A stretch of 64,000 nucleotides of DNA from DATCYX01 sp037444705 (GTDB lineage: Bacteria; Chloroflexota; Anaerolineae; Anaerolineales; UBA4823), in the NCBI GenBank assembly GCA_037444705.1, contig JBBILY010000001.1, forward strand, positions 1 through 64,000, given 5' to 3'. A model generated the notes under the pieces. The model was not told where the DNA came from, did no database searches, and was given only the letters and a program-made list of their open reading frames with translations. The position numbers were made by a program, and so were the translations under genes. Below, in pieces: positions 8,121 to 16,524 of the stretch (position 1 is the stretch's first letter; every line of letters begins with the position of its first letter).

Positions 8121-11100
8121 ATGGCAAAGATTTCCCGTCGCGATTTTCTCAAACTCTCCGGCGCTACAGCCTTAGGCGCCGCGCTCTCTCAACTGGAGTT
8201 GAAACTGCTTGAACCCATCAGCGTGGATAATCCCCTGGCCACTTATCCCTCCCGCGATTGGGAAAAAGTTTACCGCGACCAGTATCGCTACGATTCATCC
8301 TTTACCTTTGTTTGCTCGCCCAACGACACTCATGCCTGTCGCCTGCGCGCCTTTGTGCGCAATGGGATCATCCTGCGCGCTGAAACCAACTATGACGTGG
8401 AGCGTTACAGCGATTTGTATGGTAATACTGCCACAGCTCACTGGCATCCGCGCGGCTGCAAAAAGGGACAGACCTTCCATCGCCGCCTGTATGGGCCGCA
8501 CCGCCTCAAAGGCCCTCTGATGCGCAAAGGCTGGAAAGAATGGGCTGACGACGGCTTCCCGGAACTCAACGCGGCTAACAAGGCCAAATACAAGTTCGAC
8601 GCCCGCGGTCTGGATGAATTGCTCCCCGTGACCTGGGATGTGGCTTACGACTACATCGCCCGCGGCATGATCGCTATTGCCAAACGTTATTCTGGCGAAG
8701 ACGGGGCAGCGCTCTTGCGTCAGCAGGGTTATCCTGAAGAGATGATCCAGGCCATGGGCGGAGCGGGGACGCGCACCTTTAAGTGTCGAGGGGGCATGGG
8801 CCTGTTGGGGGTGATTGGCAAATATGGCATGTACCGTTTCGCCAACATGCTGGCATTGCTGGATGTGCATGTGCGCGGGGTCAAACCTGAAGAAGCCAAA
8901 GGTGGACGCACCTGGTCTAATTACACCTGGCATGGCGACCAGGCGCCGGGCATTCCTTTTGTAACCGGCTTGCAGGCTTCCGATGAAGACTTTAACGACC
9001 TGCGGAATTCGCGCCTGCATATTCAATGCGGCAAGAACCTGGTGGAAAACAAGATGCCCGAGTCGCACTTCTTCATTGAGGCCATGGAACGCGGCTCAAA
9101 GATCGTCACCATCACCCCAGAATATTCCCCGCCGGCGACCAAATCGGATTACTGGATTCCGATTCGTCCGGCCACCGACACTGCGCTTTTTTTGGGCATC
9201 GCCCGCTGGTTGATTGACAACAAGAAATATGACGAGGGCTTCGTCAAGCGCTTCACGGATTTGCCTTTGCTGGTGCGGGCCGACACCCTGAAACGCCTGC
9301 GGGCAGATGAGGTCTTCCCCAATTATCAGCCCGGCCTCAGTCCCGATGGCCCCAGTTTCAAACTGCAAGGCCTTAAGGCAGAGCAATATGAGAAACTGGG
9401 TGACTTTGTGGTTTTCGACGCCAAATCGGCTTCCTTAGCAGCCATCACCCGCGATGATGTCGGGGCGGCGATGGACGCCAAGGGCATTGATCCTGCCCTG
9501 GAGTGGTCAGGCAAGATCACTCTGGTGGATGGGAGCCAGGTAGAGGTGCTCACGCTATGGAGCATGTACCGCGAACACCTCCAAGATTATGACCTGGACA
9601 CGGTAGTGGAGATCACCCATGCCCCTAAAGATCTGGTGTTGCGCCTGGCAAATGACATCGCTACTCTCAGTCCGGTCGCCCTGCATATTGGCGAAGGCGT
9701 CAACCACTGGTTTCACGCCACTCTGGCTAACCGGGCGCAATTCCTGCCGTTGATGCTCACCGGCAACATTGGCCGGCCGGGAGCGGGGGTCTACACCTGG
9801 GCCGGCAATTATAAAGCAGCCCTGTTCCAGGGTTCACCTCAAACGGGTCCCGGCTTCAAAGGTTGGGTGGCCGAAGACCCCTTTGAACCCAACCTGGACG
9901 AGCAGGCTCACGGCAAAGACATAAAAGCCCATGGCTACACCAAAGATGAGGAACCCGCCTATTGGAATCACTCTGAGCGCCCGTTGATCGTAGACACACC
10001 CAAGTACGGCCGTAAAGTGTTCACCGGCCAAACCCATATGCCTACCCCGACTAAGGTTCAATTCTTTACCAACGTCAACTTGTTGAATAACGCCAAACAC
10101 CATTATGAGATGATCAAAAACGTCAATCCCAACATTGAACTGATCATCTCGATTGACATTGAAATGACTTCATCAATCGAATATGCCGATTTCGCCCTGG
10201 CGGCTAACTCATGGGCGGAATTTCAGACGTATGAGATCACCGCCTCGTGCTCCAACCCCTTCCTGCAAATCTGGAAAGGTGGCATCCCTCCGCTTTATGA
10301 CACCCGCGATGACGTGCGCATCCTGGCCGAACTGGCCGCCACCCTGGGGGATAAACTCGGCGATCAGCGCTTTCGCGATTATTGGAAATTTGCCCTGGAA
10401 GGCCGTCCCCAGGTCTACATCCAACGCCTGTTGGATTCGTCCCTAACTACCGCCGGCTACAAGTTTGAGGATATTATTGCCGGCAAGTACGGAGAGCCAG
10501 GGGCGGCGTTGATGCTTTTCCGCACCTACCCGCGCATCCCCTTCTGGGAACAGGTGCACGATTCCGTCCCCTTTTATACTGACACCGGCCGCCTCAATAC
10601 CTATTGCGACATCCCCGAAGCCATCGAATATGGCGAGAACCTGATCAGCCACCGCGAAAGCCCGGAGGCTACCCCTTATCTGCCCAACGTCATCGTCACC
10701 AACAGCCGCTTTGTGCGCCCGGAGGATTACGGCATCCCTCTGGACGCTATGGGTTGGGACGAGCGCACCGTGCGCAACGTGAAGATGCCCTGGGAGCAGG
10801 TGAAGCAAACCCAAAATCCACTTTGGGAGGCCGGCTTTAAGTTCTACTGCTTTACCCCCAAGACTCGCCATCGCGTGCACTCATCCTGGAGCACCGTAGA
10901 CTGGACCCTGATCCTGGATTCCAACTTTGGGGATCCCTATCGCATGGATAAACGCCAGCCGGCCGCCGGTGAGCATCAGTTGCACATCAATCCCCAAGCG
11001 GCTAAGGACCTGGGTTTGGAAGATGGCGATTACGTCTATGTGGATGCCAATCCTGCTGACCGCCCTTACATTGGTTGGAAACCAGATGACCCCTTCTACA

Positions 11101-11570
11101 AGGTAGCGCGCTTGATGTTACGCGTCAAATACAATCCGGCTTATCCCTATCATATTGTTATGCTCAAGCACGGGCCCTTCATGGCGACCGAGAAATCTGT
11201 CCTGGCTCACGAGACCCGCCCTGATGGGCTGGCAAGGTCGGCGGGCAGTGGCTATCAGGCCAACCTGCGCTATGGTTCACAACAATCGGTCACGCGCGAT
11301 TGGTCCATGCCCATGCATCAAACCGATACCCTTTTCCATAAGCAAAAGACCGCCATGCAATTTATCTTCGGGGGCGAGGCCGATAACCACGCCCTCAATA
11401 CCGTGCCCAAAGAGACCCTGGTGAAGATTACCAAAGCCGAAGATGGCGGTCTGGGTGGCAAAGGCCCCTGGGAGCCGACCAAAAGCGGTTTCACCCCCGG
11501 CCATGAGAATCAATTCATGTTCAAGTATCTGGGTGGCGGTCTGGTTGAAGTGAAGAAAGCGGGAGGTTGA
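8121..11570 (+). CDS. nxrA: Nitrite oxidoreductase/nitrate reductase type molybdopterin subunit (NxrA-like)
   Basis: Large catalytic subunit of the DMSO-reductase family (type II, Mo-bisPGD), 1149 residues. The N-terminus carries a twin-arginine motif SRRDFLKLSG, so the enzyme is predicted to act outside the cytoplasmic membrane. The N-terminal iron-sulfur motif is Cys65-x3-Asp69-x3-Cys73-x39-Cys113: Asp replaces the second Cys. The Mo-ligand Asp is in YTWHGDQAPG (Asp273), equivalent to NarG Asp222. Segments such as SPNDTHACRLRAFVRNG, NAKHHYEMIKNVNPNIE and GEHQLHINPQAAKD match what I remember of the Nitrospira/anammox-type NxrA better than cytoplasmic NarG. The direction (nitrite oxidation or nitrate reduction) cannot be read from sequence. 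AAGGAGATGGAGTA supports the start. It leads an operon with NxrB, a chaperone and a haem subunit. Confidence 0.85.
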   Translation: MAKISRRDFLKLSGATALGAALSQLELKLLEPISVDNPLATYPSRDWEKVYRDQYRYDSSFTFVCSPNDTHACRLRAFVRNGIILRAETNYDVERYSDLYGNTATAHWHPRGCKKGQTFHRRLYGPHRLKGPLMRKGWKEWADDGFPELNAANKAKYKFDARGLDELLPVTWDVAYDYIARGMIAIAKRYSGEDGAALLRQQGYPEEMIQAMGGAGTRTFKCRGGMGLLGVIGKYGMYRFANMLALLDVHVRGVKPEEAKGGRTWSNYTWHGDQAPGIPFVTGLQASDEDFNDLRNSRLHIQCGKNLVENKMPESHFFIEAMERGSKIVTITPEYSPPATKSDYWIPIRPATDTALFLGIARWLIDNKKYDEGFVKRFTDLPLLVRADTLKRLRADEVFPNYQPGLSPDGPSFKLQGLKAEQYEKLGDFVVFDAKSASLAAITRDDVGAAMDAKGIDPALEWSGKITLVDGSQVEVLTLWSMYREHLQDYDLDTVVEITHAPKDLVLRLANDIATLSPVALHIGEGVNHWFHATLANRAQFLPLMLTGNIGRPGAGVYTWAGNYKAALFQGSPQTGPGFKGWVAEDPFEPNLDEQAHGKDIKAHGYTKDEEPAYWNHSERPLIVDTPKYGRKVFTGQTHMPTPTKVQFFTNVNLLNNAKHHYEMIKNVNPNIELIISIDIEMTSSIEYADFALAANSWAEFQTYEITASCSNPFLQIWKGGIPPLYDTRDDVRILAELAATLGDKLGDQRFRDYWKFALEGRPQVYIQRLLDSSLTTAGYKFEDIIAGKYGEPGAALMLFRTYPRIPFWEQVHDSVPFYTDTGRLNTYCDIPEAIEYGENLISHRESPEATPYLPNVIVTNSRFVRPEDYGIPLDAMGWDERTVRNVKMPWEQVKQTQNPLWEAGFKFYCFTPKTRHRVHSSWSTVDWTLILDSNFGDPYRMDKRQPAAGEHQLHINPQAAKDLGLEDGDYVYVDANPADRPYIGWKPDDPFYKVARLMLRVKYNPAYPYHIVMLKHGPFMATEKSVLAHETRPDGLARSAGSGYQANLRYGSQQSVTRDWSMPMHQTDTLFHKQKTAMQFIFGGEADNHALNTVPKETLVKITKAEDGGLGGKGPWEPTKSGFTPGHENQFMFKYLGGGLVEVKKAGG

Positions 11571-11571
11571 G

Positions 11572-11889
11572 ATGTTTCAAGATGAATTCATTGAAGAAGA
11601 CCCTATGGGTCTGATAGGGGTGGTCTTGCCTGGCGAGGCAGGACAACTGGAGGCCATGGCACAGACCTTTGTGGAAGAATATGTGCGTCTGGGTTGGGAT
11701 GAGCCGCGCCTGATGACCCTTTTCATCAACCCTATGTTCCTGGCCACTCACCGCGTTTACCGTCAGATGGGTGAGGCTTATGTGCGTCAGTTGATCCGTG
11801 ATACCCTGGCCCGATGGGGTTTTGTTCAGGGCGCGTCCGCTGCCCCTGAGCCGCTCGCCCCGCGGGCAGAGCAAGATAAACCGCGGTGA
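11572..11889 (+). CDS. Small conserved-looking protein between the alpha and beta subunits
   Basis: 105 residues. The start is placed by GGGAGGTTGAG just before the ATG, one base after the alpha-subunit stop. No family is recognised. The protein is acidic at the start (MFQDEFIEEDPMG), then forms what looks like a compact helical domain (about 20-85) with VVLPGEAGQLEAMAQTF and PMFLATHRVYRQMGEAY, and ends in a Pro/Ala-rich tail. It has no signal peptide and no cysteines. Tight coupling between nxrA and nxrB suggests a role in assembly or maturation of the complex, but this is inference from position only. Confidence 0.8.
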   Translation: MFQDEFIEEDPMGLIGVVLPGEAGQLEAMAQTFVEEYVRLGWDEPRLMTLFINPMFLATHRVYRQMGEAYVRQLIRDTLARWGFVQGASAAPEPLAPRAEQDKPR

Positions 11890-11922
11890 GCGCGGAGATC
11901 AAAGCGCAACAAGGAGACTTCT

Positions 11923-13182
11923 ATGGCTGAAGTATATAACTGGCAACTGGGCCGTAAGATGAGTTATGCTTTTGATGAGGCCCACCCCAAGAAGCAGTTT
12001 GTAGCGGTCTTTAATATCAACCGTTGCATCGGCTGCCAGACCTGCACCGGTGCCTGTAAAGCCACCTGGACTTTTTCCAAGGGGCAAGAATACATGTGGT
12101 GGAACAATGTGGAGACCAAGCCCTACGGTGGTTATCCTCAGCATTGGGACATCAAAATTCTGCAAATGCTCGACGAAGCCCACCAGGTAGCTGGCAAGAA
12201 AGCCGAGTGGGATGCCTCCCAGGTCAACCAGAATGCCCCTTATGGCGTTTATCAGGGCTTGACCATCACCGAGGCCGCTGGAGCTGACCAGCAAGCCCTG
12301 GGCTATATCCCCACGGATCTGGAGTGGCGCGCCCCCAATTTTTATGAAGATACTGCCACCCCCTACAGCGGGGATCGCCTGGGCATTAGCCAGCAAGGGG
12401 CTTCTCTGCCAGAGCATCAGACCTGGTTTTTCTACCTGCAGCGCCTGTGCAATCACTGCACTTACCCTGCCTGTGCTGCTGCTTGCCCGCGCAAGGCCAT
12501 CTACAAGCGTCCGGAAGATGGCATTGTCTTGATTGACCAGGGACGCTGCCGCGGTTACCGCAAGTGTGTGGAGCAGTGCCCCTATAAAAAGTCTATGTAT
12601 CGCGGCACCACCCGCACAAGCGAGAAGTGCGTCGCCTGTTATCCCCGCGTCGAGGGCAATGACCCGCTTAGCGATGGCGTGCCCATGGAGACGCGCTGCA
12701 TGGCGGTTTGCCCGGGGAAGATTCGCCTGAACGGCCTGGTGGAAATCGCCCCCGATGGTTCCTGGCTGGAGGCAAAGCAGCACCCGCTGTATTACCTGAT
12801 CCGTGTGGAAAAGGTGGCTCTGCCGCTCTATCCTCAGTTTGGCACCGAACCCAACATCTATTACATCCCACCGCGTTGGGCGCCGCGCCCCTATCTGCGC
12901 CAAATGTTTGGCCCCGGCGTGGACGAGGCCCTGGCGCGCTATGCTGCCCCCTCGCGCGAGTTACTGGCGGTGCTGCAACTCTTCCGCACCACGCAGAAGA
13001 TGATCTTCCGTTACGAAATCGAGGAGGGGCCACTGGTGCTGGAGACCGAAATTGATGGCCGACCCTGGCAGATGTACAATGACACCGTGATCGGCTTCGA
13101 CGCCAAAGGGCGCGAAGCGGTGCGCCTGACGGTGGTTGAACCCATCCACGAGCGGCCCAAAGAGCGCTTGAATTCGATTTAG
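11923..13182 (+). CDS. nxrB: Nitrite oxidoreductase/nitrate reductase type iron-sulfur subunit (NxrB-like)
   Basis: Electron-transfer beta subunit, 419 residues, with four cluster motifs: Cys35/38/41/45 (CIGCQTCTGAC), Cys176/179/184/188 (CNHCTYPACAAAC), Cys209/Tyr212/Cys215/Cys219 (CRGYRKCVEQC) and Cys236/239 with Cys259/263. The Tyr in the third motif, in place of Cys (Trp in NarH), points to one [3Fe-4S] and three [4Fe-4S] clusters. The start MAEVYNWQLGRKM and the stretch FSKGQEYMWWNNVETKPYGG closely match the Nitrospira-type NxrB. As I recall, Nitrospira NxrB has Asp at the fourth position of the first motif; here it is Cys. There is no signal peptide, as expected for co-export with the Tat-dependent alpha subunit. 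AAGGAGACTTCT precedes the ATG. Confidence 0.9.
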   Translation: MAEVYNWQLGRKMSYAFDEAHPKKQFVAVFNINRCIGCQTCTGACKATWTFSKGQEYMWWNNVETKPYGGYPQHWDIKILQMLDEAHQVAGKKAEWDASQVNQNAPYGVYQGLTITEAAGADQQALGYIPTDLEWRAPNFYEDTATPYSGDRLGISQQGASLPEHQTWFFYLQRLCNHCTYPACAAACPRKAIYKRPEDGIVLIDQGRCRGYRKCVEQCPYKKSMYRGTTRTSEKCVACYPRVEGNDPLSDGVPMETRCMAVCPGKIRLNGLVEIAPDGSWLEAKQHPLYYLIRVEKVALPLYPQFGTEPNIYYIPPRWAPRPYLRQMFGPGVDEALARYAAPSRELLAVLQLFRTTQKMIFRYEIEEGPLVLETEIDGRPWQMYNDTVIGFDAKGREAVRLTVVEPIHERPKERLNSI

Positions 13183-13215
13183 GCGGGCAAATCTTGTCAT
13201 TCCTGGAGGAGACTT

Positions 13216-13920
13216 ATGAATACCGAAACGGCTATCCGTCGCGCTCAGGTGTACCGCTTTCTGGCCGATGCCTTTCTCTATCCGCAGGAGAACTGGCTGG
13301 AAGATTGGCCCAGCCTGCAACCTATCCTGGCCGATTTAGGGATGGACACCCGCCTGACGCCCCTACAAAAATCCTTCAACCTGAGCGATTTACAGGCGGA
13401 GCACCGCCGCGTCTTTGGCCTGAGCGGCTCATTATGTTATGAGACTGAGTATGGCTTGCCCCATGAATACCGCCAGAGCCAGGAACTGGCTGATATTAGC
13501 GGCTTTTATCGCGCCTTCGGCTTTAATGTGGGCGGGGCAGTGCGTGAGCGCCCCGACCATCTGGCTGCCGAATTGGAGTTTATGTATCTCCTGGCGCTCA
13601 AGGAGGCCTGGGCGCTGGAGCAAGGGCAAGCCGAATGGCTCGAGACCACGCTTCAAGCCCAACGCTGCTTCCTTGAAGACCATTTGGGGCGCTGGTTACC
13701 CCTGTTTGTCGCCAGCCTGAAGCGCTTGATTGGAGAAGACCAGGAGCAGCCCTTCTCTCCGTACCTGTGGCTGGCCCAGTTGGCGGCTGACTTCATCCAG
13801 TCCGAGGCAGAGCGCATAGGCGCCAGGGTCAACCCTCTGCCACTGAGTGGAATTGCCCCAACCCCACTCCCTGCCGAGATCTCCTGCGGTGATTGTCCGG
13901 TTAATTTAAAATCCCCCTGA
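13216..13920 (+). CDS. TorD/NarJ-family molybdoenzyme chaperone
   Basis: 234 residues, all-helical, cytoplasmic. Family hallmarks are an early RAQVYRFLADAFLYP helix, the segment EHRRVFGLSG, the YGLPHEYRQSQELADISGFYRAFGF stretch (residues about 75-100) and ERPDHLAAELEFMYLLALKE. These proteins bind the apo catalytic subunit, help molybdenum cofactor insertion and hold back Tat export until folding is complete. The position straight after alpha and beta is the usual place in nar, nxr, ddh and ebd operons. The C-terminus has an unusual small CGDC pair. GGAGGAGAC lies just before the ATG. Confidence 0.88.
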   Translation: MNTETAIRRAQVYRFLADAFLYPQENWLEDWPSLQPILADLGMDTRLTPLQKSFNLSDLQAEHRRVFGLSGSLCYETEYGLPHEYRQSQELADISGFYRAFGFNVGGAVRERPDHLAAELEFMYLLALKEAWALEQGQAEWLETTLQAQRCFLEDHLGRWLPLFVASLKRLIGEDQEQPFSPYLWLAQLAADFIQSEAERIGARVNPLPLSGIAPTPLPAEISCGDCPVNLKSP

Positions 13921-13952
13921 TTTGGAGCGAATTCGCGAAACGGAGCAGTGCA

Positions 13953-14960
13953 ATGAATAAACGCAAATTTCTGACTTTGAGCCTTTTTCTAGCGTTGGCT
14001 GTGATGTTGACCTGGCTGCGCGTGCCCCTGGCCAGTTCCCAGGGCACCACCCTGATAGCGGCGCAGATCAGCGGAGATTTGCCTCTCAACGACCCGAATT
14101 CGCCAGTGTGGCAAAGGGCCACCGCGGTTGAGGTGCCACTCAGTGCCCAGACAGTGACGAAGCCCATCCTGCGCCAGACGCGGGTAAAGTCGGTCACCGT
14201 GCGTGCCCTGCACAATGGTTCTCAGATTGCCTTCCTGGTGGAATGGCTGGATGACACCAAAAATGACCAGATGCTTCGCGTGCAGGATTTCCGCGATGCC
14301 GTCGCCCTGCAATTCCCGCAAGTGACGGGCCAACCCTTCTTCTGCATGGGCATGCAGGGTGGTAATGTGGACATCTGGCACTGGAAGGCTGACTGGCAGG
14401 CCGACCTGATCGCCTGGCAGGATATGGAGAGCGTCTATCCCAACATGGCGGTGGATCAATATCCCTTCGCCCAGGGGGATCATCCTGGCCCAGAAGATTA
14501 TCAGGATATCAATTACCTGCCCGCCCAGGCCTCGAACAACCTGTTTGCTATGCCACGCCTCTCACCAGTCGAGGATTTGGTAGCAGGCGGTTTTGGCACG
14601 CTCACTGCTCAGCCAGCCGCGGGTCAGAACGTTCAGGGCTATGGCGTTTGGGAAAATGGGCGCTGGCGGGTGATTTTCAGCCGTGATCTCAACTCCCCTG
14701 AAGCGGACGATGTGAAATTCTCCCCTGGTCAAGTCTATTCTGTGGCTTTCGCTGCCTGGGATGGGGCTAATGGCGAGCGCAATGGCGAGAAATCCACCTC
14801 GCAATGGGTCTCGCTCCAACTGGAGGGGCGGCCTGGAGCTGAGGCGGTGCAGGCCGGCCGCCTCTCCAATCAAGCGATCTTGCTCATTATCGTGGGCGTT
14901 TTGGTCTTGCTCATTGCCATTGGCACGGTGATCTATTTCCGCCTACCAGATGAGGGTTAG
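13953..14960 (+). CDS. Haem-b gamma subunit, ethylbenzene-dehydrogenase type (NxrC-like)
   Basis: 335 residues with an N-terminal signal sequence (about 8-29), a soluble beta-rich domain and a single C-terminal membrane helix (about 309-330) followed by RLPDEG. The soluble part shows features of the EB_dh haem-binding domain: an opening segment LPLNDPNSPVWQRA, FLVEWLDDTKND, DAVALQFPQVTG and the FFCMGMQGG loop, which could supply the Met ligand of haem b. Subunits of this type take electrons from the beta subunit in EbdC, DdhC and NxrC complexes. A membrane-anchored version suggests the NXR complex faces the outside of the membrane. The two axial ligands are not proven by inspection. Confidence 0.75.
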   Translation: MNKRKFLTLSLFLALAVMLTWLRVPLASSQGTTLIAAQISGDLPLNDPNSPVWQRATAVEVPLSAQTVTKPILRQTRVKSVTVRALHNGSQIAFLVEWLDDTKNDQMLRVQDFRDAVALQFPQVTGQPFFCMGMQGGNVDIWHWKADWQADLIAWQDMESVYPNMAVDQYPFAQGDHPGPEDYQDINYLPAQASNNLFAMPRLSPVEDLVAGGFGTLTAQPAAGQNVQGYGVWENGRWRVIFSRDLNSPEADDVKFSPGQVYSVAFAAWDGANGERNGEKSTSQWVSLQLEGRPGAEAVQAGRLSNQAILLIIVGVLVLLIAIGTVIYFRLPDEG

Positions 14961-14963
14961 GCG

Positions 14964-15938
14964 ATGATGGCACGCTTTCCCTTAATGCGCTGGCTGGTCT
15001 TCTCAGCCTTAGCCGATTGGCTGGTCACCCGCACTCTGGCGCGCCTGGCTATCTTCATGCCTAAATCATCTGTGCTGTTGCGCTTCTATCAGGGGTTGAC
15101 CTGGGCAGGCACGTTAGCCTCGACGCTGGCCGCTCTGCTGACTTTGAGCGCGGTGTTATGGCTGGCCTGGCACAGCCGCCGTAGCGGGAGAGGGCTGTTC
15201 TCCTTTATTCTGCTTCTAGCCGCGGCGCTCAATCTGGCTTTTTTGATTGCCTTGCCTAAGGGCTGGGCTCTTTTGGGATTTTATCTGGTGTTGTTTATCT
15301 GGTTGATCTGGCAGGCATGGGAGATATGGGTCAATGTTCAGGAGATGGGCCAACGTTTAGTCTACCTCTTGCCAGGTTTAGCGCTTCTATTGGGCCTCCT
15401 CCATCACGTGGATCAGGCTCTGTACGCCGCTTTACATCTGCCTGGCCCAGCGCCCATTTCGGGAGGGCTGTTCAACCTGGGCGAGATTTTGGCCATACTC
15501 AGCCCCGTGGGATTGTGGTGGGCGAGCAAACGAACGCCCAGGCGGACTGACCTTGCGGTTTACACCTGGGCGCTGCTCCCGGCATTGGCTTTTTCTCTTT
15601 TTTACTGGCGTAACCCGTCTATGGCTGGCGTCCTGAGTATCTGGTCTACCGGGCTGACGCTTTACCTGCCCTGGCCCTTGTATGCGCTCAGCCTATGGCT
15701 GGCAGGTGTTATTGTGCTTAAGAACTGGGGCGAAAAGCCTGCCCTAACCTGGGCGGTGCTTCTACTAGCCGCCGGGGGTTACGCGCCTCAACTCAGCACT
15801 CAGGCCTTTTGGGGGCTGATAGGGCTGGGTCTACTGGCTGCTCCGCCTGGCCTGACGGCCGGCGCTCGGGCTGGCACCGAGGCTGTGGCAGGGGCGCCGC
15901 AATGGCTACACTGCCCCTCGTCAGGGGAAAGCATCTGA
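14964..15938 (+). CDS. Polytopic membrane protein of unknown function
   Basis: 324 residues, about eight to nine hydrophobic segments (first near 30-80, then 83-120, 128-150 and several up to about 290). It begins 4 bases after the haem-subunit stop, so it is part of the operon. No quinol-binding or NarI-like haem-ligand pattern could be identified, although a His pair occurs in LLGLLHHVDQALYAALH. The last roughly 45 residues lie antisense to a zinc-ribbon gene on the other strand and look less conserved in character. It could be a membrane anchor or electron-entry subunit for the complex; this is inference from location. Confidence 0.7.
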   Translation: MMARFPLMRWLVFSALADWLVTRTLARLAIFMPKSSVLLRFYQGLTWAGTLASTLAALLTLSAVLWLAWHSRRSGRGLFSFILLLAAALNLAFLIALPKGWALLGFYLVLFIWLIWQAWEIWVNVQEMGQRLVYLLPGLALLLGLLHHVDQALYAALHLPGPAPISGGLFNLGEILAILSPVGLWWASKRTPRRTDLAVYTWALLPALAFSLFYWRNPSMAGVLSIWSTGLTLYLPWPLYALSLWLAGVIVLKNWGEKPALTWAVLLLAAGGYAPQLSTQAFWGLIGLGLLAAPPGLTAGARAGTEAVAGAPQWLHCPSSGESI

Positions 15939-16135
15939 CCACAGTAGGCGCAGGGATAAGACTGCAGGGCGAGGCCGCACTTGGGACACCAGGTGAAGTG
16001 CGGCTCGACACCTGCCCCGCATCTGGGGCAGGATAGAGCCGCAGCACGCCCTGGCGTCTTCACCTCAGCTGTAGCAGGGCTATCCTCGCCGCGGATTTCA
16101 GGCATAATCCAGCGTGGCAGATTCCCGCAACACAT
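15800..16135 (-). CDS. Double zinc-ribbon protein
   Basis: About 111 residues with three Cys-x2-Cys type knuckles: CPRCG and CPKCG forming one ribbon, then CAYCG and CSHCG forming a second, followed by a Pro/Ala-rich tail. Such ribbons bind zinc structurally; the partner is unknown. The ATG at 16135 is preceded by GAGG at good spacing. A GTG at 16150 overlapping the upstream stop (GTGA) is the alternative. The 3' end overlaps the C-terminal 139 bases of the membrane-protein gene on the plus strand. It follows another zinc-ribbon gene in the same orientation. Confidence 0.7.
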   Translation of the reverse strand: MCCGNLPRWIMPEIRGEDSPATAEVKTPGRAAALSCPRCGAGVEPHFTWCPKCGLALQSYPCAYCGQMLSPDEGQCSHCGAPATASVPARAPAVRPGGAASRPSPISPQKA

Positions 16136-16146
16136 GGCGATATGCC

Positions 16147-16524
16147 TCACTTAAGGGATGTGCCACAATAGGGGCAGGTGTTCCAATCGGCCTGGGCAGG
16201 TTTGCCGCAATTCGGGCAGGTGCGGCTGGCGGAGATGATCGTTTGCGCTTCTGATTTGCTGGAGCGGGTCAGATATGCGATCAGACTAACGATGCCCAAC
16301 ACCACTAGCACGATCACCCCAATTGGAATGGCCAGCATAAACAGGCCCCATAAGAAGCCCATGGGGAAGAAATAGCCGTAGTTGCCCATCATCCCGCGGC
16401 CACCCATCATGCCTCCCCAACCCGAATATCCGCCCCAACCCCCAAAGAGGCCCAGGGCTGGGATCGCCAATAGAATCACCACAAGCAACACAATGGCCAC
16501 GATCCATCCTAGATTTGATTTCAT
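16147..16524 (-). CDS. Membrane-anchored zinc-ribbon protein
   Basis: About 125 residues. A first membrane helix (about 5-25) is followed by a Gly/Trp/Met-rich loop (GGWGGYSGWGGMMGGRGMMG), a second helix (about 57-85) and a C-terminal zinc ribbon with CPNCG and CPYCG. I choose the ATG at 16524 because GGAGG lies 8 bases before it; an upstream start at 16539 would overlap that site. This architecture (short C-terminal membrane domain plus zinc ribbon) is common in uncharacterised bacterial proteins. It overlaps the next gene by a few bases, so the two are co-transcribed. Confidence 0.75.
   Translation of the reverse strand: MKSNLGWIVAIVLLVVILLAIPALGLFGGWGGYSGWGGMMGGRGMMGNYGYFFPMGFLWGLFMLAIPIGVIVLVVLGIVSLIAYLTRSSKSEAQTIISASRTCPNCGKPAQADWNTCPYCGTSLK

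Noticed and set aside
8295..9068. A 257-codon minus-strand frame opposite the NxrA gene
   Set aside because: Antisense to a strongly conserved enzyme gene; no domain or ribosome site.
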